In this document: positions 56,418 through 64,000 of the stretch, piece by piece
Layout: each line of letters begins with the position of its first letter
How positions within the stretch are numbered: position 1 is the stretch's first letter
From: Hyphomonadaceae bacterium JAD_PAG50586_4
Lineage (GTDB): Bacteria > Pseudomonadota > Alphaproteobacteria > Caulobacterales > Aquidulcibacteraceae
Assembly (NCBI GenBank): GCA_023242925.1
Contig: CP096134.1
Coordinates: 806,001 to 870,000 of the forward strand
Direction of reading: 5' to 3'
Length of the DNA stretch: 64,000 nt
Made by a program: the position numbers and the translations under genes
Notes under the pieces: generated by a model
What the model was told of the DNA's origin: nothing
What the model saw: only the letters and a program-made list of their open reading frames with translations
Database searches by the model: none

Positions 56418-56918
56418 TTAGGGCGTCGTCAGCAGATCGGCGCAGATGGCTTCGAGGCCGGCTTGGTCGATGGCGTCGAAAGCGCTGAATTGGGTGGAGT
56501 CGACGTCGAGGACGCCGGCAAGTGCGCCGGACAGATCGAACACCGGCACGACGATCTCCGAATTGGAGCGGCTGTCGCAGGCGATGTGGCCGGGGAAGGC
56601 GTGCACGTCGGGCACGAGAATGGTTTCGCGCTTGGCGGCGGCGGCGCCGCAGACGCCCTTCCCGAAAGGAATGCGCAGGCAGCCAAGCGTGCCTTGGTAG
56701 GGGCCGACGACGAGTTCATCGCGTTTGGTCTCATCCACCAAATAGAAGCCGGTCCAGAAGAAGCGATCGGGGAAGGCGTGGGCGAGCAGCGATGAGGCGG
56801 TGGCGAAACGCGCCGTGCGACTGGGCTCGCCCGCGATCACGGCGGCGATTTCAGCGCGCAGCGCCGCATAGGCCTCCGCTTTGTCGTTCGGCAGCGGGGT
56901 GTGTGCGGCTTCGGCCAC
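56418..56918 (-). CDS. msrC: free methionine-(R)-sulfoxide reductase (GAF domain)
   Basis: 166 residues. Reduces free methionine-R-sulfoxide. Cys80, Cys90 and Cys114 (in GCLRIPFGKGVCG and GHIACDSRSNSEIVVPV) have the same 10 and 24 spacing as the three Cys of E. coli fRMsr. FWTGFYLVD is typical of the GAF fold. Start GTG 56918. The upstream tiny membrane protein gene ends one base before it on the same strand. Confidence 0.9.
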   Translation of the reverse strand: MAEAAHTPLPNDKAEAYAALRAEIAAVIAGEPSRTARFATASSLLAHAFPDRFFWTGFYLVDETKRDELVVGPYQGTLGCLRIPFGKGVCGAAAAKRETILVPDVHAFPGHIACDSRSNSEIVVPVFDLSGALAGVLDVDSTQFSAFDAIDQAGLEAICADLLTTP

Positions 56919-56919
56919 C

Positions 56920-57087
56920 TTAGTTGTCGCGGTTTGACTTGCGGTGTTGCATAGCGCCGGAGGCTTTGAGCGCCGTCATCTTTTCATGGTTGCTCAGCTG
57001 CTTGCCGCGCGGCTTTGAGATGGCGCGGCCGGCGATAATCGAGATGCCGACGATGGCGGCGACTGAAACGAGAATGAACCAGATCAT
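56920..57087 (-). CDS. short single-helix membrane protein
   Basis: 55 residues from ATG 57087 with GGAG upstream. One N-terminal helix (WFILVSVAAIVGISIIAG) and a basic tail (KPRGKQLSNHEKMTALKASG). It lies one base ahead of msrC and is probably co-transcribed. Family unknown. Confidence 0.6.
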   Translation of the reverse strand: MIWFILVSVAAIVGISIIAGRAISKPRGKQLSNHEKMTALKASGAMQHRKSNRDN

Positions 57088-57199
57088 GGGTGTCTCCCGA
57101 CTTCCTAGGTAAGCAACGCCGGAAGGCTTGACCAGTGCCGTTAGGGCGCAGGTTGACACTCGGTCGCGCCCGCTGAGATTGGCGGCAAATGGGGGAAAC

Positions 57200-58219
57200 A
57201 TGCAGCACCGAATGGGCAAGGGCGATCTCTTGGACGCTCAGGGTCGCCTGATCGAGCGAGGCTGGGCCACCGAAGAAGCGCGTCGTTACAAGCGCGGCGC
57301 GATCAAGGCCGGGCCGCTCAAGATCAAGGAATGGGATTATTATTGCGTCCTGAACGATGCCTACGGCCTCGCGCTGACGATGGCCGACAATGATTATCTG
57401 GGCTTCGTCTCTGGCACATGGCTCGATTTTCGTGCGGCCACTGCAACCACCGTTGAAACCCTGATCCCATTTCCAATGGGCAAGATGAAGCTGCCGGAAA
57501 GCGCCGATGCCGGCGATGTCGCGTTCAGTGCGGGCGGCGTGAGCCTTGCGTATCGCCATGCGCCGGGTGGACGCACGATTTCGATCGATGCGCCGGGCTT
57601 CGACGAAGGGCGCGGACTGAAGGGCGAACTTTTCCTCGCGCAGCCGGCGATGGATCGCATGGTGATCGCGACGCCATTTCCGAGCGCGCCGCGCGCCTTC
57701 TACTACAATCAGAAGATCAATTGCCTCCGTGCAAGCGGCGAAGTCATCGTTGGCGGTGAGCGCTTTGTCTTCGCGTCCGAGACATCAATGGGCGTGCTCG
57801 ATTGGGGGCGTGGCGTCTGGACGTACGACAACACCTGGTATTGGGGCTCGGCGTCGGGCGTTGTCGATGGCCGCGCGTTTGGCTTCAACATCGGCTACGG
57901 CTTCGGCGATACATCGGCAGCAAGCGAGAACATGGTGTTCGTCGATGGCCGCGCACACAAGCTCGACCAAGTGACCTTCCACTTACCCGACGGCGAACTC
58001 GACGCATCGCCTTGGCGTTTCAGCAGCAATGACGGGCGCTTGGAGATGAGCTTTGCGCCAATCGTCGATCGCGCCTCGCATGCAAATGTCGGCCCGATCG
58101 AGTCCGATCAGCATCAGGTGTTCGGCCGCTTCAGCGGGACGGTGGTGCTCGACGATGGCGCCAAACTTGAGGTGCGTGATCTGATCGGCTTCGCCGAGAA
58201 GGTGCACAATCGCTGGTGA
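57200..58219 (+). CDS. DUF2804 domain protein
   Basis: 339-residue protein of the DUF2804 family. Characteristic pieces: LLDAQGRLIERGWATEE at the start, KIKEWDYYCVLNDAYGLALT, FYYNQKINCLRASGE, GVLDWGRGVWTYDNTWYWGS and GFNIGYGFGDTSAASEN. No signal peptide. Family function is not established; it is often found in alphaproteobacteria and actinobacteria. ATG 57200 follows GGGGGAA; an upstream in-frame start is not conserved. Confidence 0.88.
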   Translation: MQHRMGKGDLLDAQGRLIERGWATEEARRYKRGAIKAGPLKIKEWDYYCVLNDAYGLALTMADNDYLGFVSGTWLDFRAATATTVETLIPFPMGKMKLPESADAGDVAFSAGGVSLAYRHAPGGRTISIDAPGFDEGRGLKGELFLAQPAMDRMVIATPFPSAPRAFYYNQKINCLRASGEVIVGGERFVFASETSMGVLDWGRGVWTYDNTWYWGSASGVVDGRAFGFNIGYGFGDTSAASENMVFVDGRAHKLDQVTFHLPDGELDASPWRFSSNDGRLEMSFAPIVDRASHANVGPIESDQHQVFGRFSGTVVLDDGAKLEVRDLIGFAEKVHNRW

Positions 58220-58497
58220 TCCTGCCCGTTCGGGCAGCGTTGCCGGGGAAACACACTTGGGGCGGCGCGTGATTTGGGCGCTTGCGCGCCTCCCGACGCT
58301 GTGTCACTACGCTAAAACATGAGGATGCGACTTATGGGCCGGAACGGTCTCAATAAACGTGTGGAGCTTGCGGCGATCGACGCCAGCGCCCGCACGCGCG
58401 CCCAGAATGTATCGATTATCGTAAGCATTATTCTTCCGACCCAAGCGGGGGAAGGCGCGCGCTTTAAGCCACGCCGATCGGTTCGCAAGACCCGAGA
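58220..58497. other. leader-like region before a terminator
   Basis: About 280 bases. A frame from ATG 58319 (or 58334) is open and contains a cluster of Ile/Val/Leu codons (VSIIVSIILP, 58405-58438). A GCGGGG at 58445-58450 could pair with the CCCCGC arm of the terminator that follows, an attenuator-like choice. However, the frame does not stop before the terminator and the downstream gene is not a branched-chain amino acid gene. Hence the region is only suggestive. Confidence 0.3.
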
Positions 58498-58524
58498 CCC
58501 CGCTCCAGAGGAGCGGGGTTTTTT
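58498..58524 (+). terminator. strong intrinsic terminator or attenuator
   Basis: Perfect stem CCCCGCTCC/GGAGCGGGG (58498-58506, 58510-58518), loop AGA, six T. It lies 40 bases before the start of the next gene, so it either ends an upstream transcript or attenuates that gene. Confidence 0.88.
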
Positions 58525-58564
58525 GTTGTGCGCGCCGGTCGGCTTTCATCCAGGGAGCAGACCA

Positions 58565-58918
58565 ATGTTAGCCAGTTTAGAGACCTATCATCGCCATCGC
58601 GATCCCGGTTCGCGCGCCGCACGCGGCGGCGCAGAAGTCTTCGTGCGCGCGTTGCGGCGCACCAAGCTGTTGGACGTGTGCCAGCGCATCGAGGTGCTGT
58701 TGCACGCGCCGGATCAGTATGGCGCCCTGCTTGAGGCCGAGGACGCGTTGCGCGCCACCTGGGGCGAGAGCATGCCGCGGTGCGAGGTGATCTGGACGCG
58801 CGGGCGTGATGCGTCCGGGCAAACGCGCATGTCGTTTGCAGCGTACGATCATTCGGGCGCGGCGCTGCTGCGGACGTCGTGCACGCTGCCGAGTGTAGAG
58901 CTTAGCCTTAGCGCTTGA
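58565..58918 (+). CDS. hypothetical protein
   Basis: 117 residues from ATG 58565, with GGGAG seven bases upstream. Helical first half ([20 protein letters not shown]) and a beta-like second half with [17 protein letters not shown]. No signal peptide or membrane segment. I do not recognise a family. Its 3' end overlaps the end of hutU by 11 bases on the opposite strand. Expression may be controlled by the terminator 40 bases upstream. Confidence 0.55.
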   Translation: MLASLETYHRHRDPGSRAARGGAEVFVRALRRTKLLDVCQRIEVLLHAPDQYGALLEAEDALRATWGESMPRCEVIWTRGRDASGQTRMSFAAYDHSGAALLRTSCTLPSVELSLSA

Positions 58919-60575
58919 GGCTTGGCAGGTCGAGCTGGTGCTTGTGCGCGCTGGCGATGGCGATGTCGTAGCCGGCGTCCGCATGGCGCATGACCCCGCT
59001 CGCCGGATCGTTCCACAACACGCGGCCGATGCGTTCGGCGGCGGCTTTCGTGCCGTCGCAGACGATCACCATGCCGGCGTGCTGCGAAAAGCCCATGCCA
59101 ACGCCTCCGCCATGATGCAGCGACACCCAGGTCGCGCCCGACGCGCAATTCAAAAGCGCGTTGAGCAGCGGCCAATCGGAGACGGCGTCTGAGCCGTCCT
59201 GCATGGCTTCGGTTTCACGATTGGGCGAGGCGACAGAGCCTGAGTCCAAATGATCGCGGCCGATGACGATCGGCGCTTTCAATTCGCCCTTGGCGACCAT
59301 CTCGTTGAAGGCGAGGCCCAAGCGGTGGCGATCGCCGAGGCCCACCCAACAAATGCGCGCAGGTAAGCCTTGGAATTTGATGCGCGCCTTGGCCATGTCG
59401 AGCCAGTTGTGCAGATGGCGATTGTCCGGCAGCAGGCGCTTCACCATTTCGTCAGTGCGATAAATATCCTCCGGGTCGCCGGAAAGTGCGGCCCAACGGA
59501 ATGGACCGACGCCTTCGCAAAAGAGCGGGCGGATATAGGCCGGCACGAAGCCCGGAATATCGAAGGCGTTGGCAACGCCTTCTTCCTTGGCCATTTGGCG
59601 AATGTTGTTTCCGTAATCGACGGTCGGCACGCCACGCTTTTGGAATTCGAGCATCGCTTGCACGTGCTCGGCCATCGAGGCGCGCGCGGCGGCTTCGACT
59701 TTGCGCGGATCGGATTTTCGTGCGTCTTCCCATTCGGCCAGCGTCCAGCCCTTCGGCAGATAGCCATTGATGGGATCGTGCGCGGAGGTTTGATCCGTGA
59801 GCAGATCTGGCTTCACGCCACGGCGCAGCAATTCGGGCAAAACTTCGGCGGCGTTGCCGAGCAGGCCGACAGAGACTGGGCGGCGCTCTTTGCAACTTTG
59901 CTCGATCTTGGCGAGCGCGTCGTCGATGTTAGCTGCGACGACATCGAGATAACCGGTGCGCAGGCGCATATCGATGCGCGAGGGCTGGCACTCGATGGCG
60001 AGGCACGACGCTCCGGCGAATACGGAGGCGAGCGGCTGCGCGCCGCCCATGCCGCCGAGGCCGGCGGTGAGCAGCCAGCGCCCGGAGAGCTCGCCGCCAT
60101 AATGGCGACGGCCCATCTCAACGAACGTCTCGTACGTGCCCTGCACGATGCCCTGCGCGCCGATATAGATCCACGAGCCGGCCGTCATCTGGCCGTACAT
60201 CATGAGGCCCTTGCGATCGAGTTCGTGAAAATGATCCCACGTCGCCCAGCGTGGCACGAGGTTGGAATTGGCGAGTAACACGCGAGGCGCGTCGGCGTGG
60301 GTGCGAAAAACGCCAACCGGTTTGCCGGACTGAATTAGCAGCGTCTCGTTGTCTTCGAGCCGCTTCAGCGTGGCGACGATTTGATCGAAGCTCTGCCAAT
60401 TGCGCGCGGCGCGACCGATGCCGCCGTACACAACCAGGTCTTCAGGGCGCTCGGCGACGTCCGGGTCGAGATTGTTCATCAGCATGCGCATCGGCGCTTC
60501 GGTCAGCCAGGACTTCGCGGAGATTTCGCTTCCGCGCGGGGCGCGAATGACGCGCGTATTGTCGTGACGGCTCAT
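58908..60575 (-). CDS. hutU: urocanate hydratase
   Basis: 555 residues, the usual length. Second step of histidine degradation (urocanate to imidazolonepropionate), NAD-dependent. Typical segments: [55 protein letters not shown], the active-site region [14 protein letters not shown] and a C-terminal [23 protein letters not shown] lies before ATG 60575. Last gene of the hut operon; overlaps hutG by 4 bases. Confidence 0.97.
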   Translation of the reverse strand: MSRHDNTRVIRAPRGSEISAKSWLTEAPMRMLMNNLDPDVAERPEDLVVYGGIGRAARNWQSFDQIVATLKRLEDNETLLIQSGKPVGVFRTHADAPRVLLANSNLVPRWATWDHFHELDRKGLMMYGQMTAGSWIYIGAQGIVQGTYETFVEMGRRHYGGELSGRWLLTAGLGGMGGAQPLASVFAGASCLAIECQPSRIDMRLRTGYLDVVAANIDDALAKIEQSCKERRPVSVGLLGNAAEVLPELLRRGVKPDLLTDQTSAHDPINGYLPKGWTLAEWEDARKSDPRKVEAAARASMAEHVQAMLEFQKRGVPTVDYGNNIRQMAKEEGVANAFDIPGFVPAYIRPLFCEGVGPFRWAALSGDPEDIYRTDEMVKRLLPDNRHLHNWLDMAKARIKFQGLPARICWVGLGDRHRLGLAFNEMVAKGELKAPIVIGRDHLDSGSVASPNRETEAMQDGSDAVSDWPLLNALLNCASGATWVSLHHGGGVGMGFSQHAGMVIVCDGTKAAAERIGRVLWNDPASGVMRHADAGYDIAIASAHKHQLDLPSLKR

Positions 60576-61396
60576 GGCTTTTCCTCTTGAGCGAAGGAGA
60601 TGCAGGCTTGAAGCACATTGTTGAGCGCCGCTTGCATGGGCGCTGCGCGTACGGTGTCGAATGGTGTGGGCCAATTGGCGAGGGTGAACGGCTCGGTCGG
60701 CTCATTCATGTAGCCACGGCAGGCGAGTTCCATCTGGATTGCATGCACGCCGCGCGCGGGTTCGCCATAGTGGCGCGTCGTCCAGCCGCCGCGGAAACGG
60801 CCGTTCAGGACGCTGGAGAAGGGCGTATCTGCGCACGCGGCGGCGACGCAATCGCTTAAAGCCTGCGCGCATGTGGCGCCATTGTTGGTGCCGATGTTGA
60901 AGTGCGGCAGCGCGCCGTCGAACAGGCGGGGCACATGTGAACGGATCGAGTGCGCATCATAAAGTACGACGCAACCGTGCGCGGTGCGGAGGCGCTCGAT
61001 CTGGACGCGCAGCACGGCGTGGTATGGATCGAACCATGTCGCGCGGCGGTGTGCGATTTCGGCGGTGTCCGGTTCTTGTCCGGGGTGATAGAGCGGCTCA
61101 CCGTCGAACGTGTCGGTGGGGCAGAGCGCGGTGGTGGCTTGGCCGGGATAGAGTGCGGCGCCGGAGGGATCGCGATTGAGATCAATCACCGTGCGCGAAA
61201 TGGTGGTGCGCACGATTGTGGCGCCGAGGTCGGCGGCGAAGGCGTAAAGCCTCTCGATCCACCAATCCGCGTCTTTGCGTGCGCGCCAAGTATCGAGGAG
61301 GCGCGGCTCAATGGAGGCCGGGATTTCCGTGCCAACATGCGGCATCGCTACGATCAGCGGCGCGTCGCCCTCATGGACCTGCAGCCACTTGCTCAT
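60572..61396 (-). CDS. hutG: N-formylglutamate deformylase
   Basis: 274 residues. Zinc amidohydrolase releasing formate from N-formylglutamate; its presence implies the five-step hut route (with hutF elsewhere) instead of direct release of formamide. Motifs: [53 protein letters not shown] and [11 protein letters not shown]. It overlaps hutH upstream and hutU downstream by 4 bases each. Confidence 0.95.
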   Translation of the reverse strand: MSKWLQVHEGDAPLIVAMPHVGTEIPASIEPRLLDTWRARKDADWWIERLYAFAADLGATIVRTTISRTVIDLNRDPSGAALYPGQATTALCPTDTFDGEPLYHPGQEPDTAEIAHRRATWFDPYHAVLRVQIERLRTAHGCVVLYDAHSIRSHVPRLFDGALPHFNIGTNNGATCAQALSDCVAAACADTPFSSVLNGRFRGGWTTRHYGEPARGVHAIQMELACRGYMNEPTEPFTLANWPTPFDTVRAAPMQAALNNVLQACISFAQEEKP

Positions 61397-62925
61397 GACG
61401 CAACGCCTGGAAGGTCAACTCCCGCCGCGCGGACCACATCGCCCGCGCGTACGATCGCGGCGCTCGCCTGCATCAGCGGGCGAAAGTGCGGATCGTCTTC
61501 CAATGTCGGCGCGTCTTGCCGGATGCGCGCACGAACGCGTTCAAGCGTCGGGCTAGATTTCAGCGGCGCGTGGAAGTCGCAGCCTTGCGCTGCGGCGAGC
61601 AATTCGATGGCGATGATTTCGTCCACATTAGCCGCCATGGCCAGCAGGCGGCGTGCGCCATGCGCCGCCATTGAGACGTGGTCTTCTTGGTTCGCGGACG
61701 TGGGGATTGAATCCACGCTCGCCGGATAGGCGCGCTGCTTGTTCTCCGACACAAGCGCGGCGGCCGTCACTTGTGGGATCATGAAACCGGAGTTCAAGCC
61801 GGGGCGCGGCGTGAGAAACGCCGGCAGGCCGGAGAGCGTGGGGTCGACGAGCATGGCGATACGGCGTTCAGCGATCGAGCCGATCTCGCAGAGCGCAATG
61901 GCGATCATGTCGGCGGCGAAGGCGACAGGCTCAGCGTGGAAATTGCCGCCGGAGAGGGCTTCATCCGTGTCAGAAAAGATGAGCGGGTTGTCGGAGACGC
62001 CGCATGCTTCGATTTCAAGCGTCGCGGCGGCTTGGCGCAGCACGTCGAGCACCGCGCCCATCACTTGCGGCTGACAGCGCAAGCAATACGGATCCTGCAC
62101 GCGCTCGTCGCCTGCAAGGTGCGAGGCGCGAATGGCGGAATCTGACATCAATGCGCGGAGCGCCGCCGCCGTTTCGATCTGGCCGCGATGGCCGCGGAGC
62201 GTGTGGATGCGCGGATCGAAGGGCGTGTCAGAGCCCTTCGCCGCTTCGGTGGACAGCGCGCCAGTCACGAGCGCCGATTGATAGAGTCGCTCGGCTTCGA
62301 ATAGACCGGCGAGAGCATAGGCGGTGGAGAATTGCGTGCCGTTGAGAAGGGCGAGGCCTTCCTTCGGCGCAAGCTCCAGCGGCTTCAACCCGGCTTCGGC
62401 GAGCGCTTCTGCGGCGGGCTTTACGCCGCCATCGGTGATGATCTCGCCCACGCCAATCATGGCGCAAGCCATGTGCGCGAGCGGCGCCAGGTCACCGGAG
62501 GCGCCGACGGAGCCTTGTGCGGGAATGACGGGGTAAAGTCGCTTCGCCAGCATCGCTTGCATCAGCGCGATGGTCTGCGGGCGCACGCCCGAAGCGCCTT
62601 GGCCCAAGCTGTTGAGCTTCAGCGCCATCATCAGCCGCACAATCTGCGCCGGCATCGGCTCGCCAACCCCGGCCGCATGTGAAAGCACAATGTTGCGTTG
62701 CAATTGCGCGAGATCTGCATCGGCAATGCGGACCCCGGCGAGTTTACCGAAGCCGGTGTTGATGCCGTAGATCGGTTCGCCGTGCGCAAGGATGCGGTCG
62801 ATCGCGGCCGCACTCGCTTCGATCGCGGGCGCTGTTGAAGCATCAAGCTGTGCGTTGGCGCCGTGATAGATCGCGCGCCAATCGGCAAGGCGCGCCTTGG
62901 TGGGATGCAATACGATCTCGTTCAT
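61393..62925 (-). CDS. hutH: histidine ammonia-lyase
   Basis: 510 residues. Removes ammonia from histidine to give urocanate. The self-made MIO cofactor comes from Ala142-Ser143-Gly144 in [13 protein letters not shown], at the canonical positions. GINTGFG near residue 54-60 and [10 protein letters not shown] further on are family signatures. ATG 62925 is chosen; a longer frame to 63099 overlaps hutI. It overlaps hutI by 4 bases and hutG by 4 bases. Confidence 0.97.
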   Translation of the reverse strand: MNEIVLHPTKARLADWRAIYHGANAQLDASTAPAIEASAAAIDRILAHGEPIYGINTGFGKLAGVRIADADLAQLQRNIVLSHAAGVGEPMPAQIVRLMMALKLNSLGQGASGVRPQTIALMQAMLAKRLYPVIPAQGSVGASGDLAPLAHMACAMIGVGEIITDGGVKPAAEALAEAGLKPLELAPKEGLALLNGTQFSTAYALAGLFEAERLYQSALVTGALSTEAAKGSDTPFDPRIHTLRGHRGQIETAAALRALMSDSAIRASHLAGDERVQDPYCLRCQPQVMGAVLDVLRQAAATLEIEACGVSDNPLIFSDTDEALSGGNFHAEPVAFAADMIAIALCEIGSIAERRIAMLVDPTLSGLPAFLTPRPGLNSGFMIPQVTAAALVSENKQRAYPASVDSIPTSANQEDHVSMAAHGARRLLAMAANVDEIIAIELLAAAQGCDFHAPLKSSPTLERVRARIRQDAPTLEDDPHFRPLMQASAAIVRAGDVVRAAGVDLPGVAS

Positions 62926-64000
62926 TGGCCGCCCCAAATGCGCGCGTGCAATGGCTTGAAGCCCATGCGGTAAACCAGTTCTGCCGGCCGCTCGATGTCC
63001 CAGATCGCAAGATCGCAGCGTTTGCCGGCTTCGAGCGTGCCGATGTCCTCGGTGCGACCGAGCGCCTTGGCGGCGTGACGGGTCACGCCCAACAGGCATT
63101 CTTCCGGCGTGAGCCGGAACAGCGTCGCGCCCATATTCATCGCCAGTAGCAACGACGTGAGCGGTGAGGTGCCAGGATTATAGTCTGTGGCGAGCGCCAT
63201 CGGCACGCCGGCGTCGCGGAGTGCGCCGACTGGCGGCAGATGCGTGTCGCGCAGGAAGTAGAAGGCGCCGGGCAGCATGACGGCGACCATGCCGGCGCGT
63301 TTCATGGCGGCGATGCCGGCTTCATCGAGATATTCGAGGTGGTCGGCGGAGAGCGCGCCGTAGCGGGCGGCGAGCGCTGCGCCATTCTGGTTAGAAAGCT
63401 GTTCGGCGTGCAGCTTCACCGGCAGGCCGCACCCGCGCGCGGCGCGGAAGACGCGCTCCGTCTGCGCCGATGTGAAAGCAATGTTCTCGCAGAAGGCGTC
63501 CACTGCATCCGCGACACCCACAGCGGCGGGGATAATGTTCGCGCAAACCTCGTCGATATAGCCGTCCGCATCGCCGGCGAATTCCGGCGGCAACGCGTGC
63601 GCGGCGAGCAGCGTGGGTGAAACATTGATGCGGCGCTTTTCGCCCAAGCGGTGCGCGGTGTTCAATTGTTTCAGCTCGTGCTCGCGCGAGAGCCCGTAGC
63701 CGGATTTGATCTCGATCGTGGTGACGCCCTCAGCGATCAGCGCGTCGAGGCGCGGCAAGGCATCGGCCACCAGATCATCCTCGCTTGCGGCGCGCGTGGC
63801 GCTGACGGTGGAGATGATGCCGCCGCCGGCGCGGGCGATCTCTTCATACGTGGCGCCATTCAAGCGCAGCTCGAATTCGTGTGCGCGATTGCCGGCGTGG
63901 ACGAGATGCGTATGGCAGTCGATGAGGCCTGGCGTGATCCAGCGGCCGCCGCAGGGAATGGTTTCGACGGCATCGAGCGCGGGCGCTTTGCTGGTGGGGC
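62922..64000 (-). CDS. hutI: imidazolonepropionase, 5' end cut by window
   Basis: Third step of histidine degradation. The frame is open from the stop at 62922 to the end of the window, so only the C-terminal 359 or so residues are seen. They include the metal-binding [51 protein letters not shown] and [11 protein letters not shown]. It overlaps hutH by 4 bases and is the most upstream hut gene visible. Confidence 0.96.
   Translation of the reverse strand, partial: PTSKAPALDAVETIPCGGRWITPGLIDCHTHLVHAGNRAHEFELRLNGATYEEIARAGGGIISTVSATRAASEDDLVADALPRLDALIAEGVTTIEIKSGYGLSREHELKQLNTAHRLGEKRRINVSPTLLAAHALPPEFAGDADGYIDEVCANIIPAAVGVADAVDAFCENIAFTSAQTERVFRAARGCGLPVKLHAEQLSNQNGAALAARYGALSADHLEYLDEAGIAAMKRAGMVAVMLPGAFYFLRDTHLPPVGALRDAGVPMALATDYNPGTSPLTSLLLAMNMGATLFRLTPEECLLGVTRHAAKALGRTEDIGTLEAGKRCDLAIWDIERPAELVYRMGFKPLHARIWGGQ

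Noticed and set aside
62926..63099. 58-residue extension of hutH
   Set aside because: Lies wholly inside hutI; the canonical MIO residue numbers 142-144 fit only the ATG at 62925.

Overview
The window is high-GC DNA from an alphaproteobacterium. The best taxonomic pointers are a gcrA cell-cycle regulator with GANTC (CcrM-type) sites upstream, a phoR-pstB-phoU-phoB order reminiscent of Caulobacter, and alphaproteobacterial-type dnaG-rpoD. A Caulobacterales/Hyphomonadaceae-like host is the best guess; this is inference from gene content, not a database match. No rRNA, tRNA, CRISPR array, phage or insertion sequence was seen. Most of the window is chromosomal core.

Layout. 1-2.2 kb: tail of an unidentified gene, an alpha/beta hydrolase, and a TIR protein coupled to a DUF1801 protein. 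2.2-10.6 kb (minus): a tripartite RND efflux operon (outer-membrane factor, adaptor, pump) running into an M13 metallopeptidase lipoprotein and closed by a terminator. 10.8-14.6 kb: phosphate regulon genes phoR, pstB, phoU, phoB, with a candidate PHO box but no pstS/C/A. 14.6-20 kb: hslO, argF-argD, an esterase, an intergenic palindrome, a small membrane protein and an ABC-2 permease. 20-21.9 kb: gcrA with a dense regulatory region, then two frame-broken genes. 22-24.4 kb: a tightly overlapping arsenic operon arsR-arsI-arsC-acr3. 24.3-29.2 kb (minus): ELM1-family protein, greA, carB. 29.3-35.5 kb: broken ridA, ribbon-helix-helix protein plus SPFH protein, a TadG-like pilus protein, a broken panD, a TIR/TonB-type fusion, and carbonic anhydrase. 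35.6-40.3 kb: lipoprotein, membrane protein, VOC and DUF1203 proteins, a TetR repressor with operator, a small secreted protein, and a 2OG-oxygenase-like protein. 40.3-41.2 kb is nearly gene-free. 41.2-45.6 kb (minus): dnaG-rpoD and two tiny genes. 45.8-53 kb: SIMPL protein, cysK, hydroxyacid dehydrogenase, YdeI-like protein, dusB, outer-membrane-like protein, excalibur protein, carA. 53.2-58.9 kb: an S9 peptidase homologue lacking its catalytic Ser and His, glpX, fRMsr, DUF2804 protein. 58.9-64 kb (minus): histidine utilisation operon hutI (cut by the window end)-hutH-hutG-hutU.

Pathways that fit together: carA, carB, argF and argD supply carbamoyl phosphate and ornithine-cycle steps of arginine (and pyrimidine) synthesis. 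The hut genes degrade histidine to glutamate. The ars genes sense, reduce and export arsenic and handle organoarsenicals.

Sequence quality is a recurring theme. At least ten apparent single-base indels disrupt otherwise well-conserved genes, including phoB and dnaG, and several lie in homopolymers or GC repeats. Many are probably consensus errors. panD and ridA also carry in-frame stop codons and could be real pseudogenes.
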